Assembly: GCA_028821775.1 (NCBI GenBank)
Contig: JAPKFB010000009.1
Coordinates: forward strand, 1-64,000
Direction: 5' to 3'
DNA: 64,000 bases
Origin: Roseibacillus sp.
Lineage (GTDB): Bacteria; Verrucomicrobiota; Verrucomicrobiia; Verrucomicrobiales; Akkermansiaceae
Numbering within the stretch: the first letter of the stretch is position 1; each line of letters starts with the position of its first letter. The notes under the pieces were generated by a model that made no database searches, had not been told where the DNA came from, and worked only from the letters and a program-made list of their open reading frames with translations. The translations under genes were made by a program, and so were the position numbers. Of this stretch, positions 53,039 to 61,520 are shown piece after piece.

Positions 53039-54826
53039 TCAGTCCCATTGGTGACGGGCCATTCCGATCCAGGCGGCAACGATTCCCACCAGGACGTGAG
53101 CGACCAGCATGTAGAGGCAAGTGTTGTTGGCCGAGAGGCTGGTGTCGGCCACCACATCGACGGCATTGAAGATGTTTCCTCCAAGGGCATCGACGGAGCC
53201 CGACCAAGCCCAGTAGGCGGAGATGAAGGGGCGGGTTACCGATTCGATCGATTCGGGGAGGGCGAGGATGGCGCCACTGAGTGGGAGTTGGAAACCAACA
53301 AGGTAAATCGAGAGGAGAGAAGCCTGCTCGGCAGTCCTCATGAGGGAAGAGATAGCGAGACAGATCGAGGTGATGGCTGCATTGACGAGGACCAGGAAGA
53401 TCACATGGTTCACAAAGGTCCCGCGGAATTCCCAGAAGAACTCCACAAAGATGCCCATCCAGAGGGACTGCGCGAGGATGAGACAGGAAAGGAAGGTGAG
53501 CTTGCTCATCAGGTAGGCAAGGGGGCGCACTCCTCCAAACTTTTCTTTCTCCATGATCTGACGTTCACCCGCCACTTCCCGCGCGGCATTGTTGGATCCC
53601 ATCAAGGCGAGGAGGATGACTTCGAACATGATGATTCCGGAGACCGCGGAACCCACCCTGATTTGATCGTTGCGCACTTCGACCTTGGACTGCAACTCGA
53701 GGAGCATGTTTTCCTCCGGCAAATCGGAGAGACGTTTGATGGGGTCCTTTCCCTTTTCGGAAAAGAGGGTGACCAGGACGGGGAAGCAAATCAGAATTGC
53801 GAGTTGCAGAAAGACCTGCGCGCGATCGCGGAAGAAGATCTTCCACCGGCGGGTGAGGAGCGTGCTGAACTGGCTGAAGAGACCCGGGGCGCGAATGGGA
53901 TCCGGTTCATCGATGATCATCTCATCGCCCTCAACGTCACTTTCGGGGGTGTCATCCTTCCTGGACTTGGTCTGCCGGGCATCGCGCGGAAGTTTGATCT
54001 TGCCGGCCGCGATTTTCTTTTGGCGGGTCCGTTCCAATTTGCGGTAGTAGGCTTCGCGGTGCTTTTGCCACGAGTCCTGCCAAGCGAGTCCGGATTGTTT
54101 CGCGAGGATGGGAAAAATTTCCTCAGTGTCATCGACCGAAAAGTAGTGGGTGAGTTGTTCGGGAGGACCGTGAAAGGCGACGCAACCTTCGTGCAGAACG
54201 AGGATGGAATCGTAGAGTTCGAGGTGGGCCAACGAGTGTGTCACCGAGACCACCATGCGCCCGTCGTGGCGGGAGAGTTCGTGGAGCAGGTGGACGATCT
54301 CCCGTTCGGATCGCGGATCGAGACCGCTGGTGACCTCATCGCAAAGCAGGAGCTTGGGGTCGGAGACCAGTTCCATTGCGAGGCCAAGGCGTCGCTTTTG
54401 CCCCCCGGAAAGAATCTTGACCTTGCGGTCCGCGATGGGATCAAGTCCCGTCTCTTCGAGCATGCGATCGATCCTGCGATCAAGTTGCTCGAAATTTGCG
54501 CTCTTCACGCGCAGGCGGGTGGCCGTTTCGACCGCTTCGTCCACGGTCAGTTCATCGTAAGCGATGGAAAATTGCGGGACGTATCCGATTTCCCAGGGTT
54601 CGAGATCGCCTTCCTGGGAGAGGTTGCGGCCCTCCCACCAAAGAGATCCTTCGGACTCGGGGTTGAGCCCTGCGATGGTCTTGAGCAGGGTGGTTTTGCC
54701 ACAGCCTGATGGGCCGACGATGGCCATGAAGTGGCCCCGGGGGACCGCGAAGGAAGCGTGGTTCACGAGATGAACCGGATCGCCATCTTTCTGGATTGTA
54801 AAACAGATCTCCTTGAGCTCGAGCAC
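53039..54826 (-). CDS. ABCG-type half-transporter (ATPase-permease fusion)
   Basis: The 595-residue protein has an N-terminal ATPase and a C-terminal ABC2-type membrane domain, the order of eukaryotic ABCG/White half-transporters. Walker A is GPSGCGKTTLL at 38-48, the signature is LSGGQKRRLGLAMEL near 145, Walker B is KLLLCDEVTSGLDPRS and the H-loop is VVSVTHSLAHLE. A long charged linker follows (about 265-330). Six membrane helices follow from about 340, including LAILICFPVLVTLF and LVNAAITSICLAISSLM. The substrate is unknown; bacterial relatives occur in PVC bacteria and cyanobacteria. The GTG at 54826 (VLELKEICFTI) fits the family; a TTG at 54883 would add 19 residues. It is followed closely by an OB-like and a TPR protein. 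Confidence 0.9.
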   Translation of the reverse strand: MLELKEICFTIQKDGDPVHLVNHASFAVPRGHFMAIVGPSGCGKTTLLKTIAGLNPESEGSLWWEGRNLSQEGDLEPWEIGYVPQFSIAYDELTVDEAVETATRLRVKSANFEQLDRRIDRMLEETGLDPIADRKVKILSGGQKRRLGLAMELVSDPKLLLCDEVTSGLDPRSEREIVHLLHELSRHDGRMVVSVTHSLAHLELYDSILVLHEGCVAFHGPPEQLTHYFSVDDTEEIFPILAKQSGLAWQDSWQKHREAYYRKLERTRQKKIAAGKIKLPRDARQTKSRKDDTPESDVEGDEMIIDEPDPIRAPGLFSQFSTLLTRRWKIFFRDRAQVFLQLAILICFPVLVTLFSEKGKDPIKRLSDLPEENMLLELQSKVEVRNDQIRVGSAVSGIIMFEVILLALMGSNNAAREVAGERQIMEKEKFGGVRPLAYLMSKLTFLSCLILAQSLWMGIFVEFFWEFRGTFVNHVIFLVLVNAAITSICLAISSLMRTAEQASLLSIYLVGFQLPLSGAILALPESIESVTRPFISAYWAWSGSVDALGGNIFNAVDVVADTSLSANNTCLYMLVAHVLVGIVAAWIGMARHQWD

Positions 54827-54964
54827 TTGGGATTGGGATCGGTGTGGGGTTGAGAGGGGAACCGGATTCAAGCGATCCCACAATCAACTGGCGAGCACAT
54901 TTCTTGCCTGATGAGGGTCTACTTTCTTGAGCGATTCCGCTAATCCGTTACGCTTTGCCAAGGA

Positions 54965-56701
54965 ATGGCGAGATCACGACGGGCACGGCGAAAGAGCGGG
55001 AAGGGCAAGGCCCGACAAGGGAGTCGGGCCGGGGTGTGGATGGGAAGGGTTACCATCGCGATCATCGCCTTGGTTGGGATTACCCTCATTGGAGGATACC
55101 TCTGGATGCAGAGCTACCTGCGGAGTGACCGCTTTCGTGAAATGGTGAACAGGAAAGTGGGTGAATCTCTCCAGGTGGAGGCGACCTTTGACAAGTTTTT
55201 GTGGGATGGCATGGAGTTGCGTGCGCCGAGCTTCAAGGCCGAGGGCGAGAACATGATTCGACGGATCGAATTGGAAGATCTCGAAACCGAAGTCCGGTTC
55301 GCGCCGCTCTTGAGAAAGCGATTAGAGACTGGGGAGGTGCACGCGCGACGGGTGCATGTCGAAATCGATGTGACCAGGGACAGTCCTCGATCTGAGGATC
55401 GTCGCAAGGAGGCCTTCAAGTTCACCACCGCGCGTCTCGACGAGATGAGTGGCGAAGTAGACTTTGGAACCTCGGCTCTGCGATGGGACGGCATCCAGGG
55501 CAACATTTCTCCAGGATACGCTCCGGGTTCCTACGATGCCACCTTGTCGCGGGGCCTCCTCCTGACGCCGCTGACCCTTTTTCCCGAGTTGGATCTGCAG
55601 GATGCGAGCTTGCGCTACGTCGATCGAGCGCTCTTTCTGAAGAGTGGAGATTGGCACGTTTTCAAATCAGGACGCCTGGCCACCGATGGTGAAATCGATT
55701 TTGGAACCGGTCAGTATGTCTTCAATGGGGACCTCGTGAACGTGCAGTGTGATGAAGTAGTTCCCGATGACTGGAGCAAACGACTGCGGGGGGAGCTGAG
55801 ATCGAATTTCACGGTGGAGGGCGCAGGAAAGGAAGCGCCTCTCATCATCGGGGAGTTGGAGCTTGTTCGTGGGAATCTCACCGCCTTGCCCCTGCTCGAT
55901 CGGATCGCGGCCTTCACGGCCACGGAACGCTTCCGCCGACTCGATTTTCGAATCGCCAGGCTCAAGTATCGTCAAGAGGGCGACAAGTTGGAACTCACCG
56001 AGATCGTCATCGCCACGGAGGGCTTGCTGCGCCTGGAGGGAGATCTCACCATCGAGGATGGCCGGCTTGAGGGCTTGATTCAGCTGGGAGTCACTCCGGG
56101 AACCTTGGACAGCATTCCTGGTGCTGCAGATCGACTCTTCGTCGCGGGCAAGAATGGGATGCACTGGACGCCGGTAAGGATCACCGGGACCACAAAGTTT
56201 CCGCGTGAAGATTTGAGTGAGCGCTTGATCGCAGCCGGCTTTGAATGGATGTATGAGATGGTGGATGGCCAGCTTGTTTTCAGAGAGAGCGGCAAGGTGG
56301 CCGGAGATTTTGCGCTGGGACTATGGGAGACGGGTGGGGAGGGTGCCAAGGTGGGCATCGATCTCATTGGACAAGGAGTGGATCTGCTTAACAGGGTGCC
56401 CAATCCGGTGGGCAAGATCCGCAACGGAGTCGGAAGTCTTATTGAAGGAATTCTGGGTAATCCGCAGCGTCCGCAGGACCGAGAGATGCCTCCCCAGCCC
56501 AAGAGTCCCGGGGAGGAGCGGAAGGATCAGGAGCGCGAACCTCTCGAGGAAGAGAAAGGCGTTGAGGAAGAAACGGAGAAGGATGCCGGGAAGGAAGGCA
56601 AGGAAAAGGGCAACGACTCAGTCGACCAGCAGGAAGGGAAGTCCATCCTGGAGCGGGCGCAAAAAGCTCTCGAAAAAGAACTCGGTTTCGAGAATCCCTG
56701 A
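54965..56701 (+). CDS. AsmA/TamB-like envelope protein
   Basis: The 578-residue protein has a basic N-terminus and one membrane helix (VTIAIIALVGITLIGGYLWM, about 28-48), then a long strand-rich periplasmic region typical of AsmA-like proteins: FREMVNRKVGESLQVEATFD, LEDLETEVRFAPLLRKRLET, GEVHARRVHVEIDV and GLLRLEGDLTIEDGRLEGLI. A Glu/Lys-rich tail of about 75 residues ends it. AsmA-like proteins are bridge-shaped lipid carriers between inner and outer membranes; the assignment here rests on pattern, not on a clear motif. It is divergent from the ABCG operon with about 80 bases between. Confidence 0.8.
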   Translation: MARSRRARRKSGKGKARQGSRAGVWMGRVTIAIIALVGITLIGGYLWMQSYLRSDRFREMVNRKVGESLQVEATFDKFLWDGMELRAPSFKAEGENMIRRIELEDLETEVRFAPLLRKRLETGEVHARRVHVEIDVTRDSPRSEDRRKEAFKFTTARLDEMSGEVDFGTSALRWDGIQGNISPGYAPGSYDATLSRGLLLTPLTLFPELDLQDASLRYVDRALFLKSGDWHVFKSGRLATDGEIDFGTGQYVFNGDLVNVQCDEVVPDDWSKRLRGELRSNFTVEGAGKEAPLIIGELELVRGNLTALPLLDRIAAFTATERFRRLDFRIARLKYRQEGDKLELTEIVIATEGLLRLEGDLTIEDGRLEGLIQLGVTPGTLDSIPGAADRLFVAGKNGMHWTPVRITGTTKFPREDLSERLIAAGFEWMYEMVDGQLVFRESGKVAGDFALGLWETGGEGAKVGIDLIGQGVDLLNRVPNPVGKIRNGVGSLIEGILGNPQRPQDREMPPQPKSPGEERKDQEREPLEEEKGVEEETEKDAGKEGKEKGNDSVDQQEGKSILERAQKALEKELGFENP

Positions 56702-56738
56702 GGGCCCTGCTGCTCAGGGAGCGCGTGCGGGAGGGGGA

Positions 56739-57281
56739 CTACTCGTTCACCACGAACTTGCGGCCCTTGCCGTTGATCCACGCCGTGCGCACGCTGCTGA
56801 GGAGAGCGTCCAGAGTGCCGAGGTCCTTCACGCGAAACTCGATGTTCTTCGAGTGGGTGGTGATCCCATATTGCTTGTGCACCATGTTGTTGATGTCTGC
56901 GCCGGTGCGTTGGCCCGCGCGATCCAGGAGATCCCTGCCGCGCTCCACAATCTTGCGCCCCGTGGCGAGAGTTCCGTACTGGGCGGCCGGGGTGATCTGG
57001 TAGACGCGTAAGGTGGTATCACCGAGGGTGTCGATGGTCACCTCCGTCACGATGAGATTTCCCTCGAGGAGGTACTCGTGCTTGCTGATCGAGGTAATCC
57101 GACTGAGGGCCACGAGGTAGCTGCCGCCGGGCATCGTGCCCTGCCAAAAGCCTTTCAGGTCGGGAGAATCCTTATAGGTCTTGTCCTCGTCCTTGCTGGT
57201 GGTGGAATTTGGATTGGCGGTATCCTGGGCCAGGGCGAGGGGCGCGAGGGCAAAGATGGCGAGAATGCTCAGTATTTTCAT
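56739..57281 (-). CDS. Secreted protein, function unknown
   Basis: The 180-residue product has a signal peptide (ILSILAIFALAPLALAQ). The mature part starts with a Thr/Ser/Asp-rich stretch, then DSPDLKGFWQGTMPGGSYLV, strands around LLEGNLIVTEVTIDTLGDT and TLRVYQITPAAQYGTLAT, and a C-terminal part with YGITTHSKNIEFRVKDLGTL. No family is recognised. It converges with the AsmA-like gene and is divergent from the Nudix gene. Confidence 0.7.
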   Translation of the reverse strand: MKILSILAIFALAPLALAQDTANPNSTTSKDEDKTYKDSPDLKGFWQGTMPGGSYLVALSRITSISKHEYLLEGNLIVTEVTIDTLGDTTLRVYQITPAAQYGTLATGRKIVERGRDLLDRAGQRTGADINNMVHKQYGITTHSKNIEFRVKDLGTLDALLSSVRTAWINGKGRKFVVNE

Positions 57282-57392
57282 GGTCTGCGAGGTGTTACCT
57301 CGCGAGTATTGTCCCAAGCTTCGCGCTCGTCAAAGGATCGTTGCGGAAGATTGGCGGTTGAGAGTGGGCCCCGGATCCGCTTGGTTCTCAGC

Positions 57393-57872
57393 ATGCCGAG
57401 CTATCGTCCCAATGTTGCACTTCTCCTCCTCAATCGTGATGATCACCTGCTGATCTGCGAGAGGATCAAGATCGACGGGTCCTGGCAGTTTCCCCAAGGG
57501 GGGATGGATGAGGGGGAAACGCCGCTCCAGACTCTCCATCGGGAGGTGGAAGAGGAGGTCGGCCTCCCGCCGGAGTGGTACGAGGTCCTCGAATCGCGCG
57601 AGGGCTATCGCTATCTCTACCCGGAGGGCGTCAAGAAGAAGAAGAAGGGTCACTTCGATGGGCAAACACAGACCTACTTTCTCTGCCGTTTGAAGGATGG
57701 CGCGCCGCCCATCAATGTCGATCAGAAGCCCCGCGAATTCAGCAGCCACACGTGGGTGAGTCCTGCGCAGTTTGAACTGGAGTGGCTTCCCGAGTTCAAA
57801 TGGGAGGTTTACCGCAAGGTTATGCGGGACTTCTTTGGGGTCGAGCTGGTCCCGGGAGGATCCGAGAAATAG
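57393..57872 (+). CDS. Nudix hydrolase, RppH-like
   Basis: The 159-residue protein matches RppH, the enzyme that removes pyrophosphate from mRNA 5' ends, or the related dinucleoside polyphosphate hydrolases. It has YRPNVALLLLNRDDHLLICE, the substrate-side WQFPQGGMDEGE, and the Nudix box GMDEGETPLQ...HREVEEEVGLPPE. KKKKKGHFDGQTQTYFLCRL and SSHTWVSPAQFEL also fit the RppH type. The ATG at 57393 gives the usual MPxYRPNV start. Confidence 0.92.
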   Translation: MPSYRPNVALLLLNRDDHLLICERIKIDGSWQFPQGGMDEGETPLQTLHREVEEEVGLPPEWYEVLESREGYRYLYPEGVKKKKKGHFDGQTQTYFLCRLKDGAPPINVDQKPREFSSHTWVSPAQFELEWLPEFKWEVYRKVMRDFFGVELVPGGSEK

Positions 57873-57887
57873 ATCCCCTTTCCTCCG

Positions 57888-58715
57888 TCATGGCGCCGAC
57901 GGCGGCTGAGATCTCGGGATCTTCGCCAAGGTCTTGATGGCCTCGAACATTTCGGTCCAGCCCTTGTTCCAAATGTTGTTGTGCCCGGCGCCCTTGATTT
58001 CCAGGAAGGTTTTTGGTCCACGGTGTTCGTGATAGATTCGCTGGCCTTGGCGAAAGGGGATCGCGCGATCGGAAGTGCCGTGAATGACGAGGAGAGGCGC
58101 TTCGATTTTCCTGATTCGTTTCAAGTTCTTGAACTTGTCTCCGGGGATGATCGGAAAATGGGTCAGGGTGCGATAGACGGAGAGGAAGGGCGCAATCAAG
58201 ACGACGCCATGGACCTGGTGACGCTCCGCCAACCAACAAGTTGGGCCCGTGCCCACGGACTGTCCGAGCAGGATGAGGCGGGCAGGGTCGATCTTCTGTT
58301 CCTCCACCAGGAACTGGTAAGCGCGCTCTGCGTTGCGATAACAGGAGCGCTCCCCCGGCGAGCCGGCGCTGTGGCCGTAGCCCGGGTAGTCGTAGCCGAG
58401 GACGCCCAGACCTTGCATCTGGAAGGCCTCAAAGAGTGGCTTGAGTGAACCAATGTCCTCCGCGTTGCCATGCGCCCACAGGAGAACGAACTGATTCTCC
58501 TTCGGAGGAAGGTAGAAACAAGCGACCTGCTGCTCGCCCGGATCGAGAATCTCAAGATCGGCTCCATATTCGGCATACTGCGGAGGCGGGGGCAGAAAGA
58601 TGATCTTGTTGGAGAGCGAGCAGGTCATGATCGTGAGGGAGAGGTAGATCAAGCCGAGGAGTCGGGGGATCCTGTTCCAGCCCCATTTCCCAATCATCCA
58701 GCGAGGTGGCTTCAT
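57888..58715 (-). CDS. Membrane-anchored alpha/beta hydrolase (ABHD13/17-like)
   Basis: The 275-residue protein has an N-terminal hydrophobic segment (LLGLIYLSLTIMTC) that likely anchors it to the inner membrane. The hydrolase core carries the catalytic triad: Ser153 in GQSVGTG, Asp216 in HGTSDRAIP and His245 in GAGHNN. FVLLWAHGNAEDIGSL and GYDYPGYGHSAGSPGE are typical of the ABHD13/ABHD17 group of serine hydrolases. The substrate is unknown. The ATG at 58715 is the first that gives a plausible N-terminus; the longer frame upstream runs through the next gene. Confidence 0.88.
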   Translation of the reverse strand: MKPPRWMIGKWGWNRIPRLLGLIYLSLTIMTCSLSNKIIFLPPPPQYAEYGADLEILDPGEQQVACFYLPPKENQFVLLWAHGNAEDIGSLKPLFEAFQMQGLGVLGYDYPGYGHSAGSPGERSCYRNAERAYQFLVEEQKIDPARLILLGQSVGTGPTCWLAERHQVHGVVLIAPFLSVYRTLTHFPIIPGDKFKNLKRIRKIEAPLLVIHGTSDRAIPFRQGQRIYHEHRGPKTFLEIKGAGHNNIWNKGWTEMFEAIKTLAKIPRSQPPSAP

Positions 58716-58764
58716 ATATTTATAACGATCCCTCCTGAAGTCTTCTAGGTGAAATAGCGAAGAT

Positions 58765-59163
58765 TTAAAACCCGGCTTGATCAGCCAGGATCTCCACTTC
58801 GGGATCGAGATAGGCTTCATCGATGAGGTTCTGTGCCCACGGCTCGGGTGCGAAATGGCGGAGAAGGCGAAGCGCCATTGCCTGCACGATCGGGATGTCG
58901 GACCAAATGAGCTCGGAGAGATGACGCCACTCATCCGCGCGCAGCTTGGATGGTTTGTTCAACTGGGCGAGAACGTCTTCACTCACCAGGAGACAGCGTT
59001 CGAATTCGGGATCGTCTGGGGCGGGAGGAAGCTCGTAGGTGACGAGGGGGACCCCGCTCGCCTGCGTGAGTTCACACTTTGACTTGGCGCGGCGGGCGAG
59101 ATCCTTGCCGAGCAGGGAGAGAGCCTGTTTGCGTTCTTGGTTCGTGTCGTAGCCCCTGGCCAT
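58765..59163 (-). CDS. PhnA-like protein lacking zinc-ribbon cysteines
   Basis: The 132-residue protein resembles the PhnA-type proteins: ALSLLGKDLARRAKSKCELT near the N-terminus, a middle DDPEFERCLLVSEDVLAQLN, and a C-terminal IPIVQAMALRLLRHFAPEPW followed by AYLDPEVE. In many relatives the first and second blocks have Cys pairs for a zinc ribbon. Here only one cysteine per block remains (CELT, ERCLLVSED). The function is unknown even for the intact family. The start at 59163 (MARGYDTNQE) is used; an in-frame upstream extension is not protein-like. Confidence 0.72.
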   Translation of the reverse strand: MARGYDTNQERKQALSLLGKDLARRAKSKCELTQASGVPLVTYELPPAPDDPEFERCLLVSEDVLAQLNKPSKLRADEWRHLSELIWSDIPIVQAMALRLLRHFAPEPWAQNLIDEAYLDPEVEILADQAGF

Positions 59164-59276
59164 GCCGGGTGCTATCCTCAGGAAGGGCGCGAGGCAAGCC
59201 GATGCTGCGATCCCATCCACGGAATTACCCGTTCATCCGGTTGCCCTCCCTCCAGTTCATGTGGTAAGTCCGGTGT

Positions 59277-59831
59277 GTGAGTTGCCGACCAGCCCCCATC
59301 ACCCTCGCCCTCACCGCTCTCGCTGCGGTGATCATGTGCGTGGGATGTGCCTTGCAAACCAAACCCGGATCGTCCGCTGCGATCTCGGTGCGCAAAGCTC
59401 TCGCCAGTTCGCTCCTGGACGATCCCAAGGTGGGTCTCGCGAACTTCCATGTCAGTGGGCGTCACGACAGTGCGACCGCGATCGACAACATCCGGCACGC
59501 CGCGGCGGGGAGACGATCCCATCGGAGTCGTTACCAACGAGCCCCGGGGGGGGCCATCTATCTCGATACCCGCATGTTGCGGACCCTGAAGATTCTTGCT
59601 CGGGAGGGATATTCCTTTCGGGTGACCGAGTTGGCGGGCGGGTCGCACAGTCCCAAGTCCGGGCACTATGGCGGCACGGCCTTCGATGTTGACTACATCA
59701 ATGGAATCAAAGTGGGCTGGGGGAATCCCTATTTCAGGCGCTTCATGAAGAGGTGCCGACAACTCGGAGCACGGGAAACCCGCGGACCGGGAGATTCCGG
59801 ACATCGTTCTCATGTGCATGTTGAATGGTGA
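59277..59831 (+). CDS. Secreted M15-like zinc peptidase (D-Ala-D-Ala type)
   Basis: The 184-residue protein has an export signal (LTALAAVIMCVGC) with a possible lipobox at Cys24. The C-terminal half has the zinc site of M15/hedgehog-type DD-peptidases: SGHYGGTAFDVD (His130, Asp137) and the terminal SHVHVEW (His179, His181). Such enzymes trim peptidoglycan peptides. The N-terminal part (about 40-95) has no recognised fold. It begins with GTG. Confidence 0.75.
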   Translation: MSCRPAPITLALTALAAVIMCVGCALQTKPGSSAAISVRKALASSLLDDPKVGLANFHVSGRHDSATAIDNIRHAAAGRRSHRSRYQRAPGGAIYLDTRMLRTLKILAREGYSFRVTELAGGSHSPKSGHYGGTAFDVDYINGIKVGWGNPYFRRFMKRCRQLGARETRGPGDSGHRSHVHVEW

Positions 59832-59965
59832 GCTGCGGCCTCAGGTCGAAAGTTCGCCAAAGTTACGATGCGGCGGTTGTTCGAAAGATCGCCAATATCC
59901 AGAGACCAAGTCCCACCTAAACTTCAAGATCAGGGGCCGAGGCAGGTCGTTCGCTGCGGAGGACT

Positions 59966-60829
59966 CTATTTTTCCAGCCAGAGAATCCCGTAGTGCAGGG
60001 CCTGGGTGCGATAGGCCAACATCATGGAGGGAATGGTCAGGACGAAGCTGGGACGGCGGCGCGCGGTCACGATGGAGGCCCTGAGAAATCGCAGGCTCCA
60101 AAGCGCCTTTGCGGCGCGGCGGCGAATGATCCGCCAGGTTGGTTCCACGGCAGTGGTGAGATCGCGATAATTGGTGAATCGCAGTCCCGCGTCCTCGGCA
60201 AGTTCACGGTATTCCCTGAGCGTTCCCAGGGACGGGAGCTGGCCGTCGCGGCAAAGACGGCGAAGGAGGATGGTTTCCAGGAAACTGCAGTCCGGAGCGG
60301 CGGTCCAGCAGGCAATGGCGGCACGTCCACCATGCGACAGAGTGCGCGACAGTTGGCGAAAAAACAATCGTTTGTCTGGCATGTGGGCCAACGATTCGAT
60401 CGCGACGGCGGCCCCAAAGGAGTGGTCATCGAAATCATTGTGGAGCCAATCTCCTTGCCGAATCACAGTGCTTCCCCTGACGGGAGGAGGGTGCTCCTTC
60501 GCAAGCTGGACTTGCAGAGCTGAGAGGGTGATCCCAGTGACATGGGCGGCAGTGTGTTCCGCGAGCCATCGGGCATCTGCGCCGTATCCGCATCCGATGT
60601 CGACCACGCGTTCACCCGGTTGGAGGGAGAGGGGCGCGATGGTGACTTCGAGGAGTCGCCTCGTCGTTTCCTGAATTGAGAGTTGTGGGTCGTCCTCCCA
60701 TTGTTCCTCCCAGAGCCCGTGGTGGAGATGTTCGCCCCAGAGTTGGCGGTAGAAAAAGTCGAGCTCGTCGTAGTGACGGGCGATGTCGGGTGCGGTGGCG
60801 GCTGAGCGGAGGGCGAGCAAGGCAATCAA
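59966..60829 (-). CDS. Class I SAM-dependent methyltransferase
   Basis: The 287-residue protein has a Rossmann methyltransferase domain: motif I VVDIGCGYGADARWLAEH, an acidic loop and FGAAVAIESLAHMPDK as post-II/motif III. HLHHGLWEE upstream of motif I is typical of the tocopherol/sarcosine/erg6-like small-molecule methyltransferase group. The C-terminal part is Arg-rich. The substrate is unknown. A TTG at 60829 overlaps the stop of the nuclease-domain gene (TTGA) and gives a normal-length protein; longer upstream frames are low complexity. Confidence 0.88.
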   Translation of the reverse strand: MIALLALRSAATAPDIARHYDELDFFYRQLWGEHLHHGLWEEQWEDDPQLSIQETTRRLLEVTIAPLSLQPGERVVDIGCGYGADARWLAEHTAAHVTGITLSALQVQLAKEHPPPVRGSTVIRQGDWLHNDFDDHSFGAAVAIESLAHMPDKRLFFRQLSRTLSHGGRAAIACWTAAPDCSFLETILLRRLCRDGQLPSLGTLREYRELAEDAGLRFTNYRDLTTAVEPTWRIIRRRAAKALWSLRFLRASIVTARRRPSFVLTIPSMMLAYRTQALHYGILWLEK

Positions 60830-61194
60830 ACCTCGAGAACGAGGGGGAGCTTGGTGAAGAGGAGGATGGTGGTGATGCGATCGGCGGGGAGGCCGAGAAG
60901 CTGAGGGATGGAGTGGCGGTAGTTGGCGAGTTGCGGGCCGTAGTGGTCGGCGCGGCGGGCGGTGTCGCATTCGTTCTCCGCCGCGTCGGTCTTAACCTCG
61001 AGGATGGTGGCGCGCAAGGGGATCCTGCCGGGGCCGTAAACGATGACGACGCGATCAAAGGGTCCAGAGATCCAATCACCGCTCCGCAATAGCTCAAAGG
61101 GCCGCTCCCGCCAGCACTCGATCGTTTCGTTCCGCTTGATTCTTGGTTTGTTGAGCGCGGCTTGGAGATCGGGATTTGTGAGGCTGCGTTTCAC
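60826..61194 (-). CDS. Isolated AddA/RecB-type PD-(D/E)XK nuclease domain
   Basis: This 122-residue product matches only the C-terminal nuclease domain of UvrD/AddA-type helicase-nucleases, which are normally above 1000 residues. The catalytic residues are intact: Asp47 in SGPFDRVVIV, Glu66 and Lys68 in ILEVKTD, and Gln88/Tyr92 in YGPQLANYR. The whole helicase part is missing, and nothing upstream resembles it. It starts with an ATG that overlaps the stop of the previous small gene (ATGA) and ends overlapping the methyltransferase start, so it sits in a tight three-gene unit. It is either a recycled stand-alone nuclease or a gene remnant. Confidence 0.72.
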   Translation of the reverse strand: MKRSLTNPDLQAALNKPRIKRNETIECWRERPFELLRSGDWISGPFDRVVIVYGPGRIPLRATILEVKTDAAENECDTARRADHYGPQLANYRHSIPQLLGLPADRITTILLFTKLPLVLEV

Positions 61195-61520
61195 CTCTTT
61201 GCGGGCATCTTCGAAGACGTGAGGGGTTCGGCATGCGATTGCGGATTGGCCGCCTGGTGCACGGAGCTTTCGAGATTTGGAATCTCAATTGTGCATTTGC
61301 CCCAGTCTCCTGGAATCGGTCTGCCGAATTCGTCGAAGGAGGAGGAGAGACTAGTGGGGGTGTGCACGACAACTTCGCAGCGGAGATGTGCGACGTGATG
61401 TTTCAGAGCGGAGCAAAGGAGGGGCGGAGGATCGGGAACGCCGAGAAAGGTGCGAATGACCTCTGCGCTTTGCTCGACCGGTCGGGGTTCAAAGAGCGGG
61501 AGTCCGAATTGATCGCTCAT
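61191..61520 (-). CDS. Small protein of unknown function, first gene of nuclease-methyltransferase unit
   Basis: The 109-residue frame starts at an ATG at 61520 (MSDQFGLPLFEPRPVEQ) and has no signal peptide or membrane segment. It has a few features of a folded N-terminal part (AEVIRTFLGVPDPPPLLCSA, LRCEVVVHTPTSLSSSF) and a low-complexity C-terminus. Its stop overlaps the start of the nuclease-domain gene by ATGA. I do not recognise a family; it could be a remnant of the same rearrangement that left the nuclease domain. Confidence 0.5.
   Translation of the reverse strand: MSDQFGLPLFEPRPVEQSAEVIRTFLGVPDPPPLLCSALKHHVAHLRCEVVVHTPTSLSSSFDEFGRPIPGDWGKCTIEIPNLESSVHQAANPQSHAEPLTSSKMPAKR

Noticed and set aside
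53048-54709. Long plus-strand frame opposite the ABCG transporter
   Set aside because: Antisense shadow; no motif, while the minus strand carries Walker and signature motifs.
60826-60829. Restriction-modification system made of the nuclease and methyltransferase
   Set aside because: The methyltransferase resembles small-molecule enzymes, no DNA-methyltransferase motif (such as DPPY/NPPY) is present, and there is no specificity domain.
60676-61092. Plus-strand frame opposite the nuclease-domain gene
   Set aside because: Gly/Arg/Val-rich; the minus strand carries intact nuclease residues.
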